Origin: Leptolyngbya boryana PCC 6306
GTDB lineage: Bacteria; Cyanobacteriota; Cyanobacteriia; Leptolyngbyales; Leptolyngbyaceae
Reading direction: 5' to 3'
DNA: 64,000 nucleotides
Assembly: GCF_000353285.1 (NCBI RefSeq)
Contig: NZ_KB731324.1
Coordinates: forward strand, 2,622,577 to 2,686,576
Under the pieces are notes generated by a model. The model did no database searches and was not told the DNA's origin. It was given only the letters and a program-made list of their open reading frames with translations. The position numbers and the translations under genes were made by a program. Numbering within the stretch: the stretch's first letter is position 1; each line of letters opens with the position of its first letter. Below, one piece after another: positions 28,338 through 36,785 of this stretch.

Positions 28338-28670
28338 TCGCTATGGCTCCCATGCTTAACAAAGATTCAAATTAGATAACGGTTTCTTCAATAAGTACAG
28401 CTTAATAGCATCACAGATATGTTTTTAAACGCCCTCAATAATTAGGTCAAGCTATACGACGAACCAGACCACCTGCGGGCAGTGTCTAGTTCAGGGAGCC
28501 TTTGCTCAATGGGTCGACGGGATCGTATAGGGTCGCCGATCGTGCGGCTCGCGAGCACCTGCCCCGTACCGAGTCGCCCCGGTCGTGCCCTTTCAACCCG
28601 CCGTTGAGCTTCACGGCCGCGCCCCATTAAGCGGCCTGGTCGGGACAGTATCCTCGCAACAATTCAAGAG
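28338..28670. other. Gene-free stretch containing a GC-rich foreign-looking block
   Basis: The first 100 bases are AT-rich and empty. From about 28445 to 28650 base composition jumps: by hand count 80 of 120 bases at 28501-28620 are G or C, against roughly half in nearby core genes. The block contains the palindrome GCTCGCGAGC within GTGC...GCAC, and CTATACGA/TCGTATAG as an inverted pair at 28451-28458 and 28523-28530, so it could be a fragment of a structured RNA such as a group II intron. No ORF has convincing similarity. The block ends where the gpsA-like copy begins. Confidence 0.6.
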
Positions 28671-28736
28671 GGAGAAATTACGCCTCAATTGGCAGTCAAT
28701 GAACTGATGCAGCGTAACAGCAAGCCGGAGCAGTAG
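28671..28736 (+). pseudogene. Second, diverged copy of the gpsA 3' end
   Basis: Twenty-one codons and a stop align without gaps to the end of gpsA (25732-25797): 56 of 66 bases and 19 of 21 residues agree ([15 protein letters not shown] shared; D/N and G/Q differ). Most base differences are synonymous. Similarity stops abruptly just upstream. No start codon or remaining gpsA lies before it. It is best read as the displaced original 3' end of gpsA. Confidence 0.85.
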
Positions 28737-28738
28737 AT

Positions 28739-28771
28739 CGTAGGGGGCGGATGAACGATTCGCCCCCTACG
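28739..28771. repeat. GC-rich palindromic hairpin between gpsA copy and trpE
   Basis: CGTAGGGGGCG and CGCCCCCTACG form a perfect 11-base stem with an 11-base loop. There is no T run. The GTAGGGGCG...CGCCCCTAC type is a widespread interspersed palindrome in cyanobacteria (recalled, not searched). It can serve as a bidirectional terminator between convergent genes. Confidence 0.6.
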
Positions 28772-28778
28772 ATCGCGC

Positions 28779-30305
28779 TCAAGACTGCAAACATCGAATC
28801 GCTTCTAACAGGCCTCGTGCTTTGTTTAGAGTTTCCTGATATTCGCTTTCCGGGACAGAATCTGCGACGAGTCCGGCTCCAGCTTGCACACTCACGGTAT
28901 GTTTGCCGTTGCCTTGCTCGCGAACAACCATTGTCCGAATCGCGATCGCGCTATTCAATTGCCCTTCAAAGTCATAGTAACCATACGCTCCAGAGTAAAC
29001 TCCCCGCCGACAAGGTTCTAACTCATGAATAATTTCCATCGCTCGAATCTTCGGCGCACCGCTCACCGTTCCGGCAGGAAATCCAGCTTTGAGTAAATCC
29101 CAGGCGGATTTATCGGGTGAAAGCTGTCCAATCACATTACTGACAATGTGCATGACATGAGAGTAGCGCTCAATCACCATCAGTTCGTCAACTTTGACAG
29201 TGCCATTGATGCAAACCCGCCCTAAGTCATTGCGTCCTAAATCAACTAACATCACATGCTCAGCCACTTCTTTTGGATCAGCGAGTAAATCCTGTTCCAA
29301 GGCAACGTCTTCTGCATGAGTTTTGCCGCGTTTGCGAGTTCCTGCGATCGGGCGAACAGTAGCAATTCTGGGTTCAGTTGGATCGCTTGCTTGTTCTGCT
29401 TTCACTAGGACTTCTGGGCTGGAGCCAATGATCTGCCAATCGCCAAAGTTGAAATACGCCATGTAAGGCGAAGGATTAATCAATCTCAACGATCGATACA
29501 ATGCAAACGGATCGCCTTCAAATTCTGAAGAAAGCCGTTGAGAAATCACAACCTGGAAGATGTCACCCGCTTTGATATAGTTTTTCGCGGTCTCTACGCT
29601 GGCACAGTACTGTTCTTTCGTCGTGTTACTCGTCCAATTCACCGAAGTATCATTCTTTGGTGTCCAAGACAGGAGGCGATCTTCCTCGGAAAAGGGAGCT
29701 TTGAGTTTATCGACGAGTTGAGAAACGCGATCACACGCTTGTTGATAAGCTGCCTTTAAATCTGTATTTGGATCACGCAAGTCGGCATAAGCGATCGCCC
29801 AAATTTTCCGCTTCACTTGATCAAAAATCAACACTTGATCGATCTGCATCCATAACCCATCGGGCAAATCGTCTTCTGTCGCCTGATAAATCGGGACACG
29901 TGGCTCAATCCAATTGATCAGTTCATATCCCCAGAACCCAAACAGTCCGCCGATTCCAGGCGGTAATTCTGGCACTTTTACCGGATGATAAGGCGCTAAA
30001 CATTCAGACAATGTCGTAAATGGATCGCCCTCAAAAACTTGCTGAGTGCCATCTCGATGCGTTTGGGTTGTGCGATCGCCTTTCGCTTCTAAAATCCACA
30101 ACGGATCGCATCCTAAAAAGCTATATCGCCCGATTGTTTCTCCGCCTTCCACCGATTCGAGCAAAAAGCTATAAGGCTGTCCGGCACAGACGCGATACCA
30201 CGCGGAGACAGGTGTATCTAAATCTGCGACCCATTCTTGATAAACCGGGACAAAATTACCTTGTTTTGCAAGTTCGGCAAACTGAGAAAAATCAGGAGAA
30301 ATCAT
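28779..30305 (-). CDS. trpE: Anthranilate synthase component I
   Basis: First step of tryptophan synthesis, chorismate to anthranilate with TrpG. The 508-residue product begins MISPDFSQFAELA; ATG 30305 is chosen because residues upstream in the open frame show no family similarity. VYQEWVADLDTPVSAWYRV at the start carries the tryptophan-feedback region, and the chorismate-binding half shows GTRKRGKT, LVDLGRNDLGRV, GTVSGAPKIRAME and ESEYQETLNKARG. It follows psaD in the same direction, an arrangement also recalled in Synechocystis (slr0737-slr0738), but a hairpin terminator separates them. Confidence 0.95.
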   Translation of the reverse strand: MISPDFSQFAELAKQGNFVPVYQEWVADLDTPVSAWYRVCAGQPYSFLLESVEGGETIGRYSFLGCDPLWILEAKGDRTTQTHRDGTQQVFEGDPFTTLSECLAPYHPVKVPELPPGIGGLFGFWGYELINWIEPRVPIYQATEDDLPDGLWMQIDQVLIFDQVKRKIWAIAYADLRDPNTDLKAAYQQACDRVSQLVDKLKAPFSEEDRLLSWTPKNDTSVNWTSNTTKEQYCASVETAKNYIKAGDIFQVVISQRLSSEFEGDPFALYRSLRLINPSPYMAYFNFGDWQIIGSSPEVLVKAEQASDPTEPRIATVRPIAGTRKRGKTHAEDVALEQDLLADPKEVAEHVMLVDLGRNDLGRVCINGTVKVDELMVIERYSHVMHIVSNVIGQLSPDKSAWDLLKAGFPAGTVSGAPKIRAMEIIHELEPCRRGVYSGAYGYYDFEGQLNSAIAIRTMVVREQGNGKHTVSVQAGAGLVADSVPESEYQETLNKARGLLEAIRCLQS

Positions 30306-30376
30306 AGAATCACGTTTGAGCTTGGCTTTAAAGAATACAAGCTTAATTAGCAGTTTGGTATGCCAGAAACAACAAG

Positions 30377-30417
30377 AGGAGCCAAACTTCAACCGAAACG
30401 GCTAAACTTTGGCTCCT
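30377..30417 (-). terminator. Terminator-like hairpin between psaD and trpE
   Basis: AGGAGCCAAA pairs with TTTGGCTCCT over ten bases around a 21-base loop, just after the psaD stop in the minus direction; it is followed by TTGTTGTTT. Partial read-through into trpE is possible. Confidence 0.6.
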
Positions 30418-30442
30418 AAAAGCACAACCAATAAAATTGAAA

Positions 30443-30865
30443 TTAAGGATCGTAAGGGAGACGACCGCTAAACTTCAATTTTGCAGGTTCGGGGTTAGAA
30501 CCGATGTTGCGCGGCACGCTATTCACGGCTACGCGACCTTCGTTCACCTTCTCAGGGAAAACACCATCTGCGGGATGCAAATACTGAATTTCGCCGTTGG
30601 GGAAGACACGGTAGATCTTGTAGTTGGTGATCTTAAACTTCGTGCGAAGTTGTCCACCGAGTGCAAGACAGTGTTCCTTGCGAGCTAAATACAGCAAGTT
30701 GTCACCTTGACGCATTTTGGCTGCACCACACATGGGCATTTCAAAGACTTGCTCTTTGGGGCTGCTCCATGTGATGGCATATTTCTCTTCTACTAAGGCT
30801 TTGGTAAGCAGTCCGCCTGTGCTGCCTCCGAACAAAGGTGCTTGTCCAGTAAGAGTTTCTGACAT
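30443..30865 (-). CDS. psaD: Photosystem I subunit II (PsaD)
   Basis: Stromal-side PSI protein that docks ferredoxin and stabilises PsaC. The 140-residue product begins [20 protein letters not shown], the usual cyanobacterial start; ATG 30865 is therefore chosen over the longer open frame. FEMPTGGAA-like [22 protein letters not shown] and the basic [12 protein letters not shown] region that contacts ferredoxin are present. The usual MPTGGAA reads MPMCGAA here, a small deviation adding a cysteine. Confidence 0.97.
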   Translation of the reverse strand: MSETLTGQAPLFGGSTGGLLTKALVEEKYAITWSSPKEQVFEMPMCGAAKMRQGDNLLYLARKEHCLALGGQLRTKFKITNYKIYRVFPNGEIQYLHPADGVFPEKVNEGRVAVNSVPRNIGSNPEPAKLKFSGRLPYDP

Positions 30866-31075
30866 AGGTCTCGCTCTAAACGTTTTTGGCATCGTATCAT
30901 CGGCTGTTTACAGGTTTAACGATTCCGTAACAGTTGTTAATAGGCGCTATTCCACGGTCTGTTCAGTCGGGTCGATTGATTAATTTTCTTAACAAAATAG
31001 GAAGTTTTTCTAGTGAATGGGCGTGTTGCTCAGCTTTAGATTCGGAGTTGGGTAAGCCGGAGAATAACCCGCCGA

Positions 31076-33064
31076 TCAATCTCTCGATCGAGACGTTCTT
31101 TTCCGCTGTGCCGTTCTCTTTGTCTCGCCTGTAGCAACGATTGGAATCGTAAAGTGGAACTCACTGCCTAAATCTTTGCCGCTCGACTCTGCCCAAATCT
31201 TTCCGCCCCAATTCGTAATAATTTGGCGACAAATCGCAAGTCCAAGCCCTGTTCCGCCTGTCGTTCGACGGAGCGCGCCTTCCTCTTGGTAAAAGCGATC
31301 GAACACGGTTTCTAGGCGGTTTTCCTCGATTCCGCGTCCTGTATCGGAAATCATTACCTCCAGCATCGTGTCTCCGCTGCGCTGTGCTCGAATCGTCACT
31401 CTGCCAGTAGCGTCAGTGAATTTACAAGCATTATCCAGCAGTTTGGTTAAGACTTCGACGAGCCATTCGCCATCGACTTGTACCAGAGGCAATTCCGTTG
31501 AAAGCTGTGTGACAATTTGCGGCAAATTCGTAGTCATACGGCGAGTTTGCAGACTACTCAGCGCTAAATCGACGCATTCCCACAGAGGTAAGGGTTCAAA
31601 TCGCCATTCGACTCGACCGCTTTCTAGGCGAGACAACGTGAGAAAATCCTGAATCAGCTTTCGCATCCGCTCTCCATCCACGAGAGCAGAATTCAGCATG
31701 ACTTGCCGCAAGTCGGGGGACATGTCAGGTTCACTCGCTAGGCTTTCTAGACAGACTTGAATCGTTGAAAGTGGAGTCCGAAGCTCGTGTCCAGTAATCG
31801 CGATCAAATTGCTGCGCGTGCGATCGAGTGCCTCTAACTGCTGATTGAGATCTTCTAAATTCGCAAACGATTCGGCTTGAATCAGGGCAACCCCGATTTG
31901 AGTCGCGATCGCTTCTACCATTTCGACTTCATCGCGCTCTAAAACATGCGGTGTTGCACCCCAATAATGCAATTCCACCATGCCGAGCACTTGGTTTTGA
32001 TGCAGAACCGGAACCATTAACCATGATCGAATATTCCAATCGAGCGTTAATGCCTGCAAGGTACGATCGCCATCCTTGATCATGGAGAATCGCGGATCGG
32101 TTTGCGTATCTTCAATAAAGACGGCTTCCTGGCGCTGAGCAACTTCTTCAAACAGAGGATTGCCTTGTAATGTCCAGACATGCCCTACTAAAGACGGCAT
32201 GGATTCTGTGAGATATTCGTGACTTAAAGTGGCAGATAAATCAGTCGATTTGCACCGATAAATCAAACAGCGCTCTGCACCGAGAACTTTGCCGAGTTCT
32301 TCTGCCGCAACATTCAGAATTTCAGTTGGATTGAGCGATCGTCGAACTGCTGACGTGATCGAATTGACTAAGCGCTCTTTGCGTTCTTTTTCAGCGATCG
32401 AGCGATAGGCTTTCGCTAATTTGTACTGTCCTGCTTGTAAATAAGTCACTAAGCGATCGGCAAACGGAGCTGGATCGACTTGATTTAACTTAGAAACCAT
32501 GCCTGTTGCCATCTGATCTAGCACAGGCGCAATCTTGGTTTGCAATTCAGGACGATATTGGAGAATGCGGTGCAGCAAAATCTCAGCGGCTTTGAGGACA
32601 ATATCGCGATCGAATGTCCAAATGCCTTCAAATCGCCGCGATTGATCGACATGCAGCGGTGGAGCAGATTGATTCTCCGTCGTTAAATCCCGTTCTCGGC
32701 AAATCAAACACGATGCGTATTGTTCGCTCATGACGACTAAATGCCATTCTTGGCTGAGTCCATCCTCTGGCTCAAACGCGATCGTTTCATAATGCTCTGA
32801 GCGATTGGTGAAATCTGTCTCAGGAGCGGCAAGCACATAAACTTGATCCGTGCGGCTTGCAATTCTCAAATATCGATGCGCTTCTTGACGATAGAACCGT
32901 TCGCGCTGGAAACTCGCAATCACCAGTGGGCGATCGTGACCTGCTAAAACTTGGTCTTCCATGGCATGGGACAATGCCGTTAAGGAAGACTTGAAATAGA
33001 TTTGAGGTCGCACCTGGGGAAGCGCATTCAGTAAGGCTTCCAGGACAGAATCAGTAAGAATCAT
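31076..33064 (-). CDS. Hybrid-free sensor histidine kinase with DICT and GAF domains
   Basis: A 662-residue soluble kinase. Residues about 1-165 form a DICT sensory domain (FKSSLTALSHAMED, FQRERFYRQEAHRYLRI); DICT is a light- or redox-linked domain common in cyanobacteria. Residues about 235-405 are a GAF domain (GAERCLIYRCK, SWLMVPVLHQNQVLG). The HisKA box is ITGHELRTPLS near 430 and the HATPase part has LLDNACKFT, DTGRGI and GTGLGLAICRQI. No receiver or response regulator is adjacent. No transmembrane segment is seen, so it senses a cytoplasmic cue. Confidence 0.92.
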   Translation of the reverse strand: MILTDSVLEALLNALPQVRPQIYFKSSLTALSHAMEDQVLAGHDRPLVIASFQRERFYRQEAHRYLRIASRTDQVYVLAAPETDFTNRSEHYETIAFEPEDGLSQEWHLVVMSEQYASCLICRERDLTTENQSAPPLHVDQSRRFEGIWTFDRDIVLKAAEILLHRILQYRPELQTKIAPVLDQMATGMVSKLNQVDPAPFADRLVTYLQAGQYKLAKAYRSIAEKERKERLVNSITSAVRRSLNPTEILNVAAEELGKVLGAERCLIYRCKSTDLSATLSHEYLTESMPSLVGHVWTLQGNPLFEEVAQRQEAVFIEDTQTDPRFSMIKDGDRTLQALTLDWNIRSWLMVPVLHQNQVLGMVELHYWGATPHVLERDEVEMVEAIATQIGVALIQAESFANLEDLNQQLEALDRTRSNLIAITGHELRTPLSTIQVCLESLASEPDMSPDLRQVMLNSALVDGERMRKLIQDFLTLSRLESGRVEWRFEPLPLWECVDLALSSLQTRRMTTNLPQIVTQLSTELPLVQVDGEWLVEVLTKLLDNACKFTDATGRVTIRAQRSGDTMLEVMISDTGRGIEENRLETVFDRFYQEEGALRRTTGGTGLGLAICRQIITNWGGKIWAESSGKDLGSEFHFTIPIVATGETKRTAQRKRTSRSRD

Positions 33065-33235
33065 CGATAATAATTAACCCGCCAACTGTGTAATTTTTTG
33101 TGCAATTTCCAGTTAGGTCGAGAAGCTGAGGTCGTTGAGGGTTCAGCCGACGACCCAGACCCATATAGGACTATATTCTCAGCCATTGTAAAGGTTGAGC
33201 GGGATCGATGACTGAATCATGTTTTGTTTCTTAAC

Positions 33236-33715
33236 TCATGCTTGAATTAGTAAAACTACCGCATGGGATGCGATCGCTTGTTCGTTCCCGACTGCATCCA
33301 TCTTTTCATTCGTGGTTGCTTTCACACCGACTTGATCAGGCGCGAGGTTTAAAGCATTGGCAAGACGCGATCGCATCGCTTCAATATGCGGCTTCAATTT
33401 CGGACGCTCTGCCACGATCACCGAATCAATGTTACTAATTTGCCAACCTTGATCTTGAATGAGTCGATGAACTTGTTCTAACAGCACAATGCTATCGGCT
33501 CCTGCCCATTTCGGATCAGTCGGCGGGAAATAATGACCAATATCTCCCAAGCTCAAAGCCCCTAGCATGGCATCCATAATGGCGTGAGTCAGCACATCTG
33601 CATCACTGTGACCGAGCAATCCGGTTTCATGTGCGATCTGGATGCCACCTAAGATTAAGTCTCGTCCGCTAACTAAGCGATGAATATCGTATCCGTTGCC
33701 AATGCGAAGCTTCAT
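33236..33715 (-). CDS. ispF: 2-C-methyl-D-erythritol 2,4-cyclodiphosphate synthase
   Basis: Fifth step of the MEP isoprenoid pathway. The 159-residue product has the zinc ligands in GYDIHRL (Asp8-x-His10 region) and [19 protein letters not shown], and the C-terminal [12 protein letters not shown] that binds CDP. Length is normal. It lies 162 bases upstream-side of tldD's end and is not obviously in an operon. Confidence 0.96.
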   Translation of the reverse strand: MKLRIGNGYDIHRLVSGRDLILGGIQIAHETGLLGHSDADVLTHAIMDAMLGALSLGDIGHYFPPTDPKWAGADSIVLLEQVHRLIQDQGWQISNIDSVIVAERPKLKPHIEAMRSRLANALNLAPDQVGVKATTNEKMDAVGNEQAIASHAVVLLIQA

Positions 33716-33876
33716 GAGAGTGTGAAATTAACGATCGATCACAATTTTTACAATATCGCAGTTTAGGCATTGGATTTGGGTTCCGATGATGCAGGTGCAA
33801 AAGTTACACCGTGCTGAACCTGAAAATCAAAACGCCCGAAGCATTGAGAATCTCAGGTGTTAGGCGACACACTCTG

Positions 33877-35280
33877 CTAATCGTCGATCGCTTCTCCCCC
33901 AACCACGACATCTCGAATTCTTAGACTCGGCCCGCCACATCCGACGGCTAATCCACTCTGTCCACCTTTGCCACAGCCTCCCGATTCATCCCAGAAGAAA
34001 TCATCTCCGATCGCTTCAATGTCGGCTAGGGTCTTAAATGCATTACCTGAAAGCGTTACATCCCTTACGGGTTCAGCGACTTCCCCATTCCGAATCATCC
34101 AAGCTTCACCTGCGGTAAAGGTAAACATTTCGCCATTGGTCATGCCTCCGATCCAATTGCGGGCATAAACGCCTTCTTGAATATTCTGAAAGAGATCTTT
34201 GACGGGAGTCTTACCCCGCTCGATCCAGGTATTGGTCATTCTGACGATCGGGGGATAGTGATAGTTCAAGCAGCGTGCATTTCCTGTCGGCGCTTCTTCT
34301 AATTTTCCAGCGGTTTCCCTCGAATGCAGTCGTCCCACCAAAACGCCATCTTTGATCAGTTGCGTCGTAGTGGCTGGAACGCCTTCATCATCGTAGAAAT
34401 AGCTGCCTCGATGTCCCTCGATCGCGGCTCCATCATAAATCTGCAATTCCGGCGATCCAAACCGTCGCCCTAGGCTCATCACTTCCAAAATGTCCGGATT
34501 CTCATATGCCATATCTGCTTCAGACAAATGCCCAAACGCCTCATGCACAAACAATCCAGACAGAATCGGATCAATGACAACGGTATACGCCCCACCTTTG
34601 ACCGGGGGCAATGCGAGCGAGTTGACAGCGCGCTGCGCGGCTTCTTCAACTTGTCGATCGAGTCCCAGTAGATCCTCGTAAGCTTTCCGTGATCCAACCG
34701 TTTCGCGCCCTGTCTGCACAGTTTCGCCGTCACGGGCTGTCGCTGCAAATCGCATCTCCAGATCGACCCAAGACTGCTCGATCATGCTGCCGTCAGAAGT
34801 TGCCAAAATAATTTTCTGGGCGCTATCTCCATATCGCACCGAAATCGTCGCAATCCGAGGATCGACACTGCGAAGAATTTCTCCATAGTGCTGACAGAGC
34901 GATTTTTTCTGAGCAAGCGAAATTTGACGTGGATCGCTTCCTGTCAGGCGTAAAGCGCGATCGTCTTGAATCGGTGCAACAGGCGCCAAAATCGTTTCAT
35001 CCATGCCGACTAATTTTGCGGCAGCGAGCGCATCTTCAACGCGCTCTTTCAAACTTGACAACTGATTAAAACTCGAAAACCCCCAACCGCCTTTATAGCA
35101 AGCGCGAACCTGTCCCCCGATTGAAATTCCTTCACTCAGCGTTTCGATCTTATGACCTCGCAATAAAATGTCGGTTCCTTCTGCCGCTTCGAGTCGAATT
35201 GCCAAATAATCGACCTGATGACGGTAGCGACTCATCAAATCAGAAATTAAGTTCTTAGCGTCAGATAATGCCGAATTCAT
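33877..35280 (-). CDS. tldD: TldD/PmbA-family metalloprotease
   Basis: A 467-residue zinc protease of the TldD type. The metal motif HEAFGH is near residue 245 followed by EADM, and the C-terminus carries GGCGKGGQSGLAVGCGGPSLRI, the TldD ligand region. In other bacteria TldD acts with TldE on peptide maturation such as microcin processing and CcdA antitoxin turnover. The TldE partner is not in the window. Start ATG 35280 gives the normal length. Confidence 0.93.
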   Translation of the reverse strand: MNSALSDAKNLISDLMSRYRHQVDYLAIRLEAAEGTDILLRGHKIETLSEGISIGGQVRACYKGGWGFSSFNQLSSLKERVEDALAAAKLVGMDETILAPVAPIQDDRALRLTGSDPRQISLAQKKSLCQHYGEILRSVDPRIATISVRYGDSAQKIILATSDGSMIEQSWVDLEMRFAATARDGETVQTGRETVGSRKAYEDLLGLDRQVEEAAQRAVNSLALPPVKGGAYTVVIDPILSGLFVHEAFGHLSEADMAYENPDILEVMSLGRRFGSPELQIYDGAAIEGHRGSYFYDDEGVPATTTQLIKDGVLVGRLHSRETAGKLEEAPTGNARCLNYHYPPIVRMTNTWIERGKTPVKDLFQNIQEGVYARNWIGGMTNGEMFTFTAGEAWMIRNGEVAEPVRDVTLSGNAFKTLADIEAIGDDFFWDESGGCGKGGQSGLAVGCGGPSLRIRDVVVGGEAIDD

Positions 35281-35478
35281 AGGTGTTTTAGAAAATCACT
35301 AGATTAGTCGCAAATTCGATCGTCAAATTCCCCAAAATGATTCAGTCACTTCGTCGAGCGAGTTTCCCAACGAGAAAGCAGGTGACATAGCGGATTTAGG
35401 AGATGGCAGCCGCGAGTCATGAGGCTGCTAACCTATCAAATTCACTTCTTAATTGTGCGCCTAATCGCGCCACCCTGC

Positions 35479-35515
35479 AAAAAAGGAGCCACGGATTGTC
35501 GTCGGCTCCTTTTTT
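35479..35515. terminator. Terminator downstream of the 35539 gene
   Basis: A 12-base stem AAAAAAGGAGCC/GGCTCCTTTTTT with a 13-base loop. With A and T runs on both sides it can act in both directions; in the minus direction it follows the small gene by 24 bases. Confidence 0.85.
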
Positions 35516-35538
35516 GTAGTATTCAATTTGTGAACGAT

Positions 35539-35814
35539 TCAATCTTTCGAGTTGCGAAGGCGCATGAGACGGCGACGCATCTGAGGAGAAGCCGCCAGTT
35601 CAGAAATCTCCGTTGCCTTTACATCCACATCCAGAGGTTCTAAATATTCATCTGCTCCGCAGGAATAAGCATCTAAGAGAAACTCTAGAAGTTGCTCTGG
35701 GTTGCTCAAAGCGCCCTTCTCTTCAATCAGTCTAAACTTCAGTCGAACCTCACACTCGTAAACTCCAACCTCTGCTGGAGCTGTGACTTTACACTCTAAA
35801 GGATCGTAATTCAT
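35539..35814 (-). CDS. Conserved cyanobacterial hypothetical protein
   Basis: A 91-residue acidic protein (MNYDPLECKVTAPAEVGVYECEV) with a beta-rich N-terminus and an Arg-rich end SPQMRRRLMRLR. It has no signal peptide and no recognised family. A clear terminator after it and 258 bases to tldD make it a single-gene unit, which supports it being real. Confidence 0.65.
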   Translation of the reverse strand: MNYDPLECKVTAPAEVGVYECEVRLKFRLIEEKGALSNPEQLLEFLLDAYSCGADEYLEPLDVDVKATEISELAASPQMRRRLMRLRNSKD

Positions 35815-36785
35815 CTACGCAGGCAGTCCCAATGACGCGGTTAAGTTGGATAGGGTTTCAGAATTAGGCTGTTCGATTGGCAGATCGCCACGAAAAAGAT
35901 GCAGATAAGTTGAGTGCTTCAAGAAATCACGCCGAAACAGCAATTAATCTAGAAGCAATCTGGTAGATGTTCCTTTAACTGCTTGAACTTAGCACTTTTA
36001 GGAAGTTAGTCAGATCAGCTATATCGCTGAATCAAATTCATCAATATCTCAGCTTCATTGAGAAGTGAACCTGATTTTCTCAGCCGTTCTCAAATCCTGC
36101 TTATGCTCAGTTATAGAGGAGTGATTTTGGAATTAGTACCGTAATAACACCAATCTTTCAGGCACTTTGAATTGGAGAGTCAGAAAGATTGAATGCAAAA
36201 TTTTGATCGAGTCTGTCTTTGATTTTTTGATCTCAAATTTGTGTGATGCATTGATGAAGTTCTCCCTGATTCAGCAACCTGTAATTTCAATTTCTGAAGC
36301 TAGTAAATTCCCTTGTAGCCTGTATTACGATCCTTAAATCCTATACGTAAGGATTGCACAAATCTAAGCAATATCAGATTAGGTTGATTTCGATCTGATC
36401 TGAGTGGACTTCGCAAAACTAGAGCGAATCAGTTTTTAGAGAATGCGCCTTGAAACCCTCAATCTTGTTCTCTACGTATTTAACTAAATTTAATGTAATT
36501 AAAAATACATTGCCTGAAATTAAGCCTGGTTTTTTCTGAGTTGCCAAGTATCGATCGCACTTCAGTAGACGAGTTGTTTTAGACCATGAGTTTAAAGATT
36601 TTGTATAAGGCAAGATTCGGTTCTTAAATTCTGCTTTTTCGGTTCAGATCGCATTCTCCGAAATAGTATCTTTCTTGCTCAGATCCTTACATATTCAAGC
36701 ATTCAAGCACATTGATTTTTGAACCAACGAAGGTTCAAAAACGATCATTCAGTACAACTACTGAAAACTCCGTATTCTCCACAGG
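35815..36785. other. 970-base AT-rich stretch without a supported gene
   Basis: No ORF here has a ribosome site plus recognisable product. A 64-codon minus frame at 36419-36613 (basic, TKSLNSWSKTTRLLKCDRYL) is open but lacks support. The stretch is the longest gene-free part of the window and may hold a decayed gene, a regulatory RNA, or the promoter of the 35539 gene at its left end. Confidence 0.6.

Noticed and set aside
28442-28627. 61-codon Arg-rich ORF in the GC-rich block
   Set aside because: Opens only because GC-rich DNA has few stops; no ribosome site and no similarity.
30890-30930. Possible HLR1 (RpaB) direct repeats upstream of psaD
   Set aside because: GTTAC-like repeats are present but the period is 11 or 8 bases instead of 10 and the cores do not fit.
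31590-31615. GGTTCAAATC resembling a tRNA T-arm
   Set aside because: It lies within the histidine kinase coding sequence and has no acceptor or anticodon stems around it.
36419-36613. 64-codon minus-strand ORF in the long gap
   Set aside because: No ribosome site, no recognisable family, and AT-rich context; not distinguishable from chance.
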